64,000 bases of DNA from Steromphala cineraria (lineage: Eukaryota; Mollusca; Gastropoda; Trochida; Trochidae). The notes beneath the pieces were generated by a model. The model worked only from the letters and a program-made list of their open reading frames with translations, did no database searches and was not told where the DNA came from. The stretch lies in assembly GCA_916613615.1 (NCBI GenBank), contig OU744726.1, positions 19,285,515 to 19,349,514 of the forward strand, given 5' to 3'. This document shows, in pieces, positions 44,258 to 54,800 of this stretch. How positions within the stretch are numbered: the first letter of the stretch is position 1; each line of letters begins with the position of its first letter. The position numbers were made by a program, and so were the translations under genes.

Positions 44258-47030
44258 CTGAAATAGAACAGATACTTTATAACTATTCATAATATAATAA
44301 GGGGTTCAAAATTTATATATCTGTAAGGTTGAGTTCACTCACCCACAAAATTTGACCTTAGACACACCCAAACAACATATATCAGTCAGTTAACTTGCTA
44401 ATTATCCAATAGAATTAACTACCCAACTAGTTGGAAACTACACTCTTTTTAATTGAATGTTGGAAAATAACATTTACATATCCTTCAACCAGTAAGAAAT
44501 GAATATTATAAACCAATTTTGAGGTGATGCATATAATTTGTAACTTAATAAATCACTTGTTGTTCCTACTTCATAGGTTATCAGATTAAATAAATTTTAG
44601 GTCATGTTTGCCAATTCTGAAGAGATTTGATCATTTATGAATGTAAGTTACAATTCATTGAAAAATATTAAAAGGCACAGTTCCAAAAGCATGGCAAAAA
44701 TTTCTCATTTTCCCCTTTGAACAGAAGATCAACACTGTCTAACAAACTAAATATTTAAGGTAAGCATGTGATTTTATTAAGCGTTTTCATGCGAGGAAGA
44801 AGATAATACATCTGAATTGAGCAGGAGAAAGTAGCTTATGTAAACTTGTTGTAAGAATGTAGCCTCAAGGGGCAAATTGTTTACCTGGGTATGTGGTCAA
44901 ACCCTATTCAGTTACTGATTATTTATGGCAGCCGTATAGTGTCTATATAGTGTATAGGGTAGGAAGGAGGGACAAACAGTAGATCGAACAGTTAAACATA
45001 TATTTTAGGTTTTGATAATTGACAAAAGCTGATTTCGTTTCAAATTGTTTTAATATCCTCAAACATATAATACATTTTTTAATAAGATGTAAATAAAACC
45101 TTTTCATAATGAACAGATATCTATAATAATTTGTCTGTATAGAGATTCAAAGCGAGAAAAAATTAAAGATTAGAAAACTAAAGTAGCAAATGGTACTACA
45201 CCATGGCAATATCAGGGTTTAAAAGATTTCGTTGGGATAATATTTTTGCTGTTATATTACCTTATTCTACACATGTTACTAGCCTACATTTAAAAATAAA
45301 TCACCTTGCTCTTAAAAGATGTTAGCTAGCTCTGATTATATATTATCGATGATAAAACATCAATAATTTGTTTACTTGTCTTATATTCTCAGTGATTGGG
45401 AAAGGCAGGGCCATGGGCCATTTTACACATAGGATGGAAAACTGGCCCATTAAAATTTTTAAGTTTACTATTGATGGGCAATGGCCCATTTAAAATTCAG
45501 AAAATTACCAAAACTTTGAAAATGGCCCATTGTCAAAGATGTCTTTCCAAATCCCTGATTCTTGAGCATTGAGAATAAGGGTCTTTGAAGATCAAAGTTT
45601 GACATGAGGATGGTTTACCATCTTGAAGAAATGCTTATTTTGTACATTTGTTTCAAATGTCATATGTATGCAAATGGGAGGAAGAGATGTCGCAATTGTT
45701 TCATCAATGAATGCATTCTCATGGTTCTTTTCATGATGCAATACAGTTAACAAAACTGTGATACAAATTTTGGTGAACATTGTTGAGAATTTTACTTAAT
45801 ATTGATTTATAAAATCTTGAGCTTGTGAAAATCCTTTTTAACATAGTGTTTCTGTAATGATGAAGTTGGACAAAATCAGATAATATGAGATTATCATAAA
45901 GAAATTGGATTATTTAGTGTTGTGCTGTTAGTTACTCCAGCAACTGTAATTAGTAAAATTGAGCTAAGATCAGTAAATGATATTTCTCAGGAAAAATGTT
46001 GAGTTTTCTGTATTGTTATATGTATTGTATCATGACCTAAGTATTGCAATACGTAATGTGTTTTGAGGTACAAGTATAGTGACATCCCTTATGAATAGAA
46101 ATAGATTAACCAAGTATTAATTAAAAACAACACAGTTTTGTAGATATCCATTCAGGTTCATGCCAGAAAGATTCTGCTTTTATCTGAAAAATGAAGTAAC
46201 AATAAATTCTTCAAAGCTCTTACACAGCTTCAAAATTGACAAAAGATAGAATAATATTGAACCAGTCAAAACAAATCTTGTTACTAAGACAGTGTTTCAT
46301 ACTTGAAATGTGTATCTATACTTTTTTCATGATAGTTATATCATCAACATATTTGATATTTTGCCAGCAAATGATGGGTTTTGTCTACAAACTAATGTAA
46401 GCTAAATAAATAGTGAGAATCATGATAAATAACAGAAAAATTCCAAATGTTTTTAATCCTTTGCATAATAATTTGGTGCCTTTTAATCAAAAAGTCCATC
46501 AATGTTATTTCTGAAATCAACCAGATATTTTCTTCATTTGTAGTTTATTTAACATCTAAACTTTTACAATAAAGTACAAGTTAATCATATTTTCTCTAAT
46601 CTAAATGAAAATCTATGTTTGAGACAGTCGGAAGTTGAAGGATTATCGCAAGACAAGCGATGTGTCGCATATCGACTTCACACCCTCGAGTCTGGCATTC
46701 TGTGGAACCATCTGCTTTGTTTTGTGTTTTGTGACTGAATCATCCTTGCTATAATTAAAATCGAATTCTACAAATTTAAACAATAGGTTAGAAACATCAA
46801 ATTCAAAAGCTTGGATTAAAACAAAATTCCGATAATTCAAAGATTCTTAAAATAGCATTTTGACATTCAGGGCCAAAATGATAATGTGAAGAAGCGGCCT
46901 AGTTTTGCAGTTATCATCAAACATTTGGACCACGATCGTGCTAGTGTGGGGAGAATCCGAGGAATATAGGTGTGCAATTGGTTTTATTTGTCTCGTATAT
47001 ACTCACAAGAGGGAATTGAGTAGTAATTAT
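44258..47030. other. 5' untranslated intron of the IgFN3 gene (inferred)
   Basis: A clear acceptor before the signal-peptide exon implies at least one upstream untranslated exon. No coding frame here. It contains a possible hAT-type MITE at 45390-45557. Confidence 0.5.
45390..45557. mobile_element. Possible short hAT-type MITE
   Basis: Imperfect inverted ends cagtgattgggaaaggc and gtctttccaaatccctg; the interior has four copies of tggcccat in both contexts. No target duplication, so moderate confidence only. Confidence 0.5.
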
Positions 47031-47057
47031 CCTAAAAATCACATCGCTATCTTCTTA

Positions 47058-47130
47058 TCAATTTTCATTCACATATTCGTCGGGATCCGCCATCTTTCTT
47101 AGGCCTGCACTTCCGGTCACGTGATAGCCG
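47058..47130 (-). promoter_or_regulatory. Candidate promoter of the minus-strand gene
   Basis: A CpG-containing patch in AT-rich DNA holds, on the minus strand, TCACGTGA (E-box, 47117-47124), CCGGAAG (ETS-type, 47110-47116) and AAGATGGCGGAT (YY1-type, 47085-47096). This cluster is typical of TATA-less promoters with the YY1 site just after the start. The ATG in the YY1 site opens only an 11-codon frame, consistent with a 5' leader. Link to the IgFN3 gene is inferred from position and strand. Confidence 0.45.
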
Positions 47131-47199
47131 GTGCCCTTTGACCCCCTTTGTCACAGCTGCGCCTACAGTTTCCTGCAATAAAAATCGCTGTACAAGAGG

Positions 47200-50100
47200 A
47201 TTACAAACAGTGGAACTATTTACACACCGCGTTAGACATATTTGAAATCTGCTGCCTTTATGCATAATCGGCAATATTTGCTATTTTGAACATGATGTGT
47301 TTAGTAAATTAAAATAAGAGTTGAGTAGACTACAGATAGGTTTTTGCAATATTTCAGTCATACAAGTCACAAACTTACAACGTTGATTACCGCAATTCAA
47401 GAATATACTTTATACAAACATACATAACACCCGAAAACATTAAATAATATACTCTTACAAACAAACTTGACAAATCAACTCCAATCAATACATATTTCAA
47501 TACGTATTAACTAAAGGATTTCTTTATATTACACATTTTGCTATAAGCTAACGACCAATACATAATTAATCAAATAAATCGGTATACCAAGCTCCCATGA
47601 TTTATCTTAATCATTTACTTAGATATAAAATGCTTACACCAAATTTAGTTAATATTTAATGTTTTATTCTTAATGTGTACAAATGATAATAACTGCATTT
47701 GTTTACCCAATAAGATTGAGTCTGATATTATATATTTGATATTTGAGGATGAGAATTGAGTATCGAGGTTTGCCTGAAAATGATTGTAGGTTTTTTGTAC
47801 TTTTTATTTTGGTATTCTTGACTTACAGATAAAATATTCCTCAATATAATTTGTTCCCGGATTTGTAGTTGTTATATTTCTAGTATTTGTTTTATACCTA
47901 ACCTATTAGTTTACTTCCATTTTAAACATAAAGTGAGGTGTAAAGCTGTGGGGTTTTCAGCAGTCTTCAAAAGAAAGTCACTTAACTCACGCTTTAAGGT
48001 ATAGGTCACTTCTACAGTATAGCACTGAGTCACTGACCCATAAGCGATAGCCACTGATCGACCCACCCTAAATAGTCATTTCTTTAACAAAAGATTAAAA
48101 ACGTTGCCAATGTTTGTGTATATTTATTGTGTATCTGTTTGACGAATAGGACATAGAAAACATCATCTCAATTTCAGCTTATTTGAAAAGCACAAATCAG
48201 GAAAAAAAGTGAAAATATAACGCGAAAGAAGCAAGTTTCAAAATTGAACTGATCAGTCAAAGGGAGGTAATCTATAAAAGCGCCATAAAATATCTTGCCC
48301 ACTTGTCATTTTGTTTATTGCAATAAATATCAAAATGCGTACATTTATGGATCTATGGCAAGTGTATTGTTTTTATATCATTATTAACATCTGCCAAAAT
48401 CTTTTTTACACATTTCTTACATTTAGTGATGCTTGAAATGGTAAAAGGATCTATACACACAGGAAATTTAAAAAATAAATCAATATTTAAACGTATAATA
48501 TAAATACCAATACCCCCTTCTCTATACAAAAGTCAATATCAGACTATTGTATTGAGGAGGATTGATATCTGAAAAAAGTAGACTTAAATGGTTCAAAAAC
48601 ATAACATTGAGTTTGTGAGAGTAATATCATTATCTAATAAACTCGTGAATGGTATCGATATTTAACTCTCTTTCGCTCGTTAGATACCAAACCGCTCATT
48701 CGTTTCATTAATATGTTACTAAACGGGACGTCGTTTAATATTCTCTATGTAGAAACCAAAGCGAAAAAAAAGCCCAGCCCGCAATCTATTTTTTTACTCA
48801 AGAGACAGGTAGGTAGCTAGCTGATTTAGAGAACGGTCATTGTTTAAAGGGGTTTTTGATAATTTTATAATTTGAATTTCTCACTGATAATTGGAAGTGA
48901 ATGCTAAATGTATTATTTTGACAGTGTCAAAAATCTCATTACACAAGCCAATCATCCATTGTCAGAGGACAAAGAATGAAGATTCACATCAAATCCATTG
49001 GCGGCCATTTTTGTGTGAACACCTTTAATTCATTTTTGTAAGAAAAAGGAATCGCATGGCTCAACTTACCGTTATATACTGGAATTATTGCTGCTCCATT
49101 TAGTTTAAATACATTGTCTTTCAATTGAAACCATTAATTTTCATTTTCCTGACATCACCCTATATTCCCCCAAAAAACGTGCTACTGCCCCTTTAAAGAC
49201 CTGAAACCTGGAGAAAGGTAACATTAAATCTTTTGAGCTCTAACGTGACATATATAATCTTTTATCATTAGGATTTGTACCAGGAAATGACGATAACTTA
49301 TGTGTGAATGATATAAAATAAACGCTCAAAAATAAATATATAAAGACTTTGAAAAACGAATTGTGTACATGTGCACGCATTTTTTTGTAAAATATACCTA
49401 CTGTATAGAGGAGATGGTACATCAAAATATGACTGTTAAATAAAAGTTAAATATCCTGTATTGATGTGAAATGGATTTGAAGAAAAACTTATGATTGGCG
49501 ATGTTTTCCTCTTCAGCCATTAGGGAGGGAGTAACTGCAGTTACCTTACTCAGTGTAGTATAGGGGTGGGTAAGCCTAAAACAAAGTTGAAAGATCCTAG
49601 TCATTATAATTGGTGAATATTATGGTATGGCAAAGAATCGGCAATCTTAGCTCTAGAAGACAATGCACTATATGGAATATCTTAAACAAAATTTCTATAC
49701 ATTTAAAGTTATCAACCGAAAAGATTTGTCCCATAATAATAGTTTAATACATAATGAAAATGATTGAAAAAATATACAGTTATCGAGCAAGAATTTATGT
49801 TTTTTAACATCCCAAGTTTCTTTCTAAAACTTATAATTCGAAGAAAGGGTTCGCCGCCGTGGTATAATACATACTTTTGGAACTTAATGTATCAAAAACA
49901 AAGGAACTCTTCATGTATAGATTTTCGAAGAAATAAAACAGCATTTTATCCAGTCATTATTGATTGAGTTGTCGAGGTGGTGAGAAGTCATCTGGGTACG
50001 GTAATTGACAGTAAATTGAATTTCTCTGAAAATACGGATCGCAATCAAAGTAAGTATATATAACTTATAAAACTATAAAACTTGTGTCTACAGTCTGTCT

Positions 50101-50340
50101 TCATGTTGTCTATCCAATGTTGGTTGGCTACCTGTCTGTAAAAATATTGATACAAACTATTACACTGGGAGAACAAATTGCTAATCGTAGCTTTAAGAGA
50201 TTTGATAAACTTCACGAAAAACAGGCTCGAAATTTAGCATTAATAATTATCAGCGACCCTTCACATGAATTGTATTAATGTTTTGAACTTTACCATCCGT
50301 CCGTTGGTATAATCTGCCTACGTGCAAAAGCCCTTGTCCA
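47200..50340. other. Intergenic DNA between the divergent genes
   Basis: About 3.1 kb of AT-rich sequence. No frame with a recognisable domain and no element ends found. Confidence 0.5.
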
Positions 50341-50387
50341 TTTCCATTCTTATGAATCGGTAATACGCGCAATAAAGAATTATGTCA

Positions 50388-50446
50388 TCACGTGACGCTA
50401 GTGTTTCAACTTGTGTATACATGACGTCATTATCACTATGACGTCA
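50388..50446 (+). promoter_or_regulatory. E-box and two CRE palindromes upstream of the Kelch gene
   Basis: TCACGTGA at 50388-50395 and two perfect TGACGTCA palindromes at 50422-50429 and 50439-50446 lie within 95 bp of the start codon. TGACGTCA is the full CREB/ATF consensus; two copies 17 bp apart suggest cAMP- or stress-responsive transcription. Whether they lie upstream of, or within, the transcript is unknown. Confidence 0.6.
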
Positions 50447-50462
50447 TAAACACGCCGTTGTC

Positions 50463-50503
50463 ATGCAATGGCTACGGGATGGACGAATCACGGTATGAAA
50501 TAA
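50463..50503 (+). promoter_or_regulatory. Two short uORFs overlapping the Kelch start codon
   Basis: ATG at 50463 and ATG at 50468 open 11-codon frames ending at 50498 and 50503; the main ATG at 50479 lies inside both and in the third frame. If the leader reaches this far, ribosomes meet three ATGs in three frames within 17 bases. Transcript start unknown. Confidence 0.5.
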
Positions 50504-51803
50504 GAAGAGAAAATGTTAAATCTTGTAAAAAGACGAGACGTAAGTCTTCAAAAATGGATAAGACCATCCGGTCAAGTAAATTAGCGATTGTAACGGACAG
50601 TGATGTTCAGGTTTTAGGCGATAGTTACCTGTCACCTGTAAAACAAACATATCCGGATCACCAAGAACTTCAAGACACAGATACAGAGACCCTTGTAGAT
50701 GAGATGGAGCGATTGGATAAATCACATGGGAAGAATGAAACCTTCACCCTTAGTCCGCCCCAAGACATTCCAGTTCGTGACACTGGTCTTGAGTACACTC
50801 CACAACGGAAAATCGTCCGAGAAAAATCCCGAAGTTGTGGCACAAAATCTGCAGACCGTCTGCGATATCACAAAAAGAGGTATTCCCTGCCAGTTGTGCC
50901 TGCATTGGACTTGGATTACATGAGTTCAAGGTCGGACGGAAGACGAAAAAATACTGCCCATCTTAATGCAAACCAAAATTCTGCCTTTGCAACGTTTTCG
51001 TCAGAAGACATGTCTCACAGACGCAACCCAAATTCCATAAACATTGAACAAATAAATCCTGCAATGGCAACTCCACGAGAAAAGCACAGTGCCTCTGTCG
51101 CAAACTGTTTGTTTGATATGTGGCAGGCTCAGCGGATGTGTGATGTCGTTTTGAAAATTGCTGGGCATGAATTTCCGGCTCACAAGCTCGCCATTGCTGC
51201 CCACAGTCAAGGGTTCTCAAACAAGTTTTGCAACATAAAGAACACATCCGACGTGTGTCAAATATCAGTTCCAAACTGTTCCCTAGACGCTGCACAGCAG
51301 GTTCTCAAATACATTTATACGTCTGAGATCAACCTGACGATGCAGAACATCGATTCAATCCTTGCATGTGCAAAATATCTTGGAATCACAGACATCATGG
51401 ACGAAGCCAAACAACTTCTCTTGAACAACATGTCAATAAATTCCCTTGAAGTCATGAAAATCGCAAGGAAGCACGAAATATTGGACATATTTGGAAGATT
51501 GTATGATTACGTCTGCTGCAACTTCAAGCAAGTGATGGAAACAGACGGCTTCCTGCGATCGAGTGCCTCAGACCTGTGTCGTCTGCTCTCTGATGACAAT
51601 CTGAACGTTCAGCAAGAACTGGATATCTTCTTCGCCGCCATGAAGTGGTTGGATTTCAACAGGCAGGATCGACAACAGTACATACGGGATGTTTTAGGCA
51701 CAGTTCGGTTCGTCCATATATGTCCAGAAGATATGGTCAACTACGTGGAGCCCAATCTCCTCCTCACGAACGAGTGCAAGGATATTCTCATGGACGTGTT
51801 TAG
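50479..51803 (+). CDS. Kelch gene exon 1: N-terminal extension, BTB and BACK
   Basis: One 1325-bp exon carries the extension, BTB and BACK. The extension is rich in Lys, Arg and Ser with clusters such as KSCKKTRRKSSK and no recognised domain. BTB shows CDVVLKI, PAHKLAIAAHS and QVLKYIYTSEI; BACK shows ARKHEILDIFGRLYDYV and the end EPNLLLTNECKDILMDVF. In the HxAxS region 'GFSNKF' replaces the usual 'yFramF'. Ends TTTAG|GTAAGT in phase 2. It is more AT-rich than exons 3-6. Confidence 0.92.
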
Positions 51804-54800
51804 GTAAGTAAAGAGTAAGTTCACGACTGTTAGATAGATAACTGATCTATTTTGTGCAAGTATATAGCCATCTGAAAACTATAAAATTGGATGCTAGGGA
51901 GAAAAAGAATTACGATAATAGTTGAAACTTGAAATGTTAGTGGAAAGTTAAAATATTAAGGTATGCTTTAAGCTTATGTTTTTGGATTGTCGCTTGATGG
52001 CGGCAGAAACAAATTCTGCATGACAACGTCTCCAGGCCTACCATACAAACGGCAAACAAATCTTCAAAACTGAATACAAATACTCTTAAACGGAACACAA
52101 ATCACCCAAATAAGAGGAAATATCCTCAAAAACTGAAAACATACCCTCTCAATGGGAGCAAATGCTTCCGAATTAGAAAACAAATCGTTTGGAATGGAAA
52201 CAAAACCTCTGTATCGGCTACAAAAGCAGCAGAGAACGGTCGCAGAGCGCTCGTAACGGTCACAAAGCATCCCGAAACGGTCTACAATGCATCCCAAACT
52301 GTCCTCAAACCGCCTCCAAAATGGCGGCCCGGGGAGAAAAACAAACCTTTGTAAGTTATATTTCATGCCACTGCGACTTCTTTCCGTAACTTCCCACATC
52401 GGGATATAGCTTATGAACCCCCTCCTACACTAAATTTCAAATCTATGTTCTTAGGCCCTTTTCTCATGCACGAATTTACATACATGAGTACATTTACACA
52501 CTATGTAATTATACATACATGTGTAATAGTAAATATACTTTCTGTTCACATGTAGCATTATGTTGTATTTGTCAATTACATACAGCCATGTATTATAATA
52601 AACGAAAATATATGAGGGCCCTAAGGGCCCTTTTCTCATGCACACCTTTACATATGTTAGTAAATTTACGTATGTATGTAAATGTATTTGGGGTATGTAA
52701 AAGTGTCATGAGAACGCAATTACATACATGAGTATTATTGCACTAGGAGTAACTTTACACGACCTCAGGAGGTCATGTAAATGTAAATTTACATATACGT
52801 ATTTATACACACTATGCAAACTGTGCTATTGCCACTTTATGGTCAAGTTCAAGAGGTTCACGTACAGTGTCACGTTTACCCCGTCTGGATAAGGCTGGTT
52901 CAAGCTCCACACAAAGCAATTCAAATGTCCCCTTGCTCATTCTAAAGTTTTCCATCCACTGATCATTATCAAAAGTTTCTTTGACAATGTGACACCACCA
53001 ATCCCTTGTCCTCTCTTTTGACCATACTCTCTTTTCTTGAACCAGACCCAGCACAAGGCCTGTGCTAAAAAAATAGGGAAAATCTCTTCTTCTCTTGGAG
53101 CCAAGAAGTCTTAACATCATGAAAGCTGGCGCTAGACTGAATCTACTCATATATTTTCGTTTATTATAATACATGGCTGTATGTAATTGACAAATACAAC
53201 ATAATGCTTCACTACATGTGAACAGAAAGTATATTTACTATTACACATGTATGTATAATTACATAGTGTGTAAATTTACTCATGTATGTAAATTCGTGCA
53301 TGAGAAAAGGGCCTTAGTTGACACTGTCAGGCTTGCATTTCGGCATAATTTGGTCCCGACTGTCACCGAAGTCGGTTTCTGTACAGTCGCGGTAATAGAA
53401 GCATATTATCAGTATGATAAAGATATCTAGCGTCAACGAGAATATTTTTCTATTAAATAAACAAGCATAATTCTACACAATTACTTCCATGATAAAAAAA
53501 AATCCATACAAAAAGTTATTTCGATTGAAATAATGGTCGTTTATGTCTATGCGAAGCATCACCCTACTGAATTGAACAAAGTCTAACACAACAAACCGAC
53601 TCCGGTGACAGTCGGGACCAAATTATGCCGAAATGCAAGCCTGACAGTGGCAACTAAGAACATGGATTTGAAATTTAGTATATTTAGTTTTTGAGGATAT
53701 TTCCTCTTATTTGGGTGATTTGTGTTCCGTTTTAGAGTATTTGTATTCAGTTTTGAAGATTTGTTTGCCGTTTGTATGGTAGGCTTGGTCTCAGTATTTA
53801 ATTATAACGGATGGTATATATTTATATAAATAAACACATTGAAACAAATTAAAATATTTAATTGAATAAATCACTTTATTTTAAAAGATTCCACGCACTG
53901 AAGTATAGTGGGAGTCAGATGATGTTGAACCGAAACGAGTTGCCACCCCCCGAGCGTCACTACCAACCCCAGGCCATCACTACCCACGGGCCGAGCCAAT
54001 ACAGGGACAAGTCGCCGGAGAGGCGCTACTGTAACGTAAGTACATGTTTCAAACTTACCGTTTTCCTTCTGATAAGCGACCGGGGGCTTTTGTTCGGCAC
54101 ATCTTAATCCCAAGCTGATCACAAGAACGATAATACACAACGTGACACTATAGATAGTCGTGAAATTCATCCTTTTAATAATTGAAGTTGCTTCCTCCTG
54201 GGTTGCGGACATTTTGTCTTGATGTAGGCATTGGTAGACACTTTATCATAATTCATTATTTCAACAGGATTTATGAATTTCATTAATTAGCACTTTTGAC
54301 GTTTAGTACTTTTTATATCTTGTTTTGTCTGTGATCAATGACAATGCGACATTTCAAAGTATTTTTTGATAATGAATTATGAATAACGTCGACATTTCAA
54401 GTTTTGCTTTATAAAATTTCTATAGTTTTATTCAAATGTTTGAAATTTGCACTATAATTTCAGACAAAAAAGGAAGGATCAAACTTGACAAACATCAAAA
54501 AGTCTGGGGTAATGAAGCCGACGCCATTGGTTGGCCTGGCACCCTCGGGCCCGATGCCGCTCCCTCCCCGGCCCCCTATGATGGTAGCGACGGGCGGGGT
54601 GGATCCCTTCACAGTGCCCGAGGGTGACGCCCCCTCCCGCCTGGTGGCCGAGTACAACCCCTACAGCAACTCGTGGGGGGTCCTCACGCGCCTCCCCGAC
54701 GCCAGGCACCACCATGGCTCCGCGGTCCTGGACGATCACATCTATGTCATTGGTAAGGGACTCGTGATGACGAGCTCATGTTGTCCAAGTTTGATATTTC

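Larger units (their letters stand above)
52036..53784. mobile_element. Outer foldback element in Kelch intron 1, split by a Harbinger insertion
   Basis: The left end ggcctaccatacaaacggca and the right end tgccgtttgtatggtaggct are inverted. The arms continue through ctcaaaaactgaa / tagtttttgag, aaatttcaaatctatgttc / aacatggatttgaaattt, and actgtcaggcttgcatttcg / cgaaatgcaagcctgacagt (to about 53385 and from about 53590). The left arm is interrupted by a Harbinger element (52454-53313) and by about 285 bp of extra sequence (52136-52423). The left arm has a loose 20-22-bp rhythm of 'aacggnnacaaanc' words. Confidence 0.8.

Noticed and set aside
47065..47274. 69-codon minus frame overlapping the candidate promoter
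   Set aside because: No domain; includes promoter motifs; more likely leader or upstream sequence.
50458..50478. Kelch start at TTG 50458
   Set aside because: Not an ATG; the first in-frame ATG is at 50479 and there is an in-frame stop upstream.
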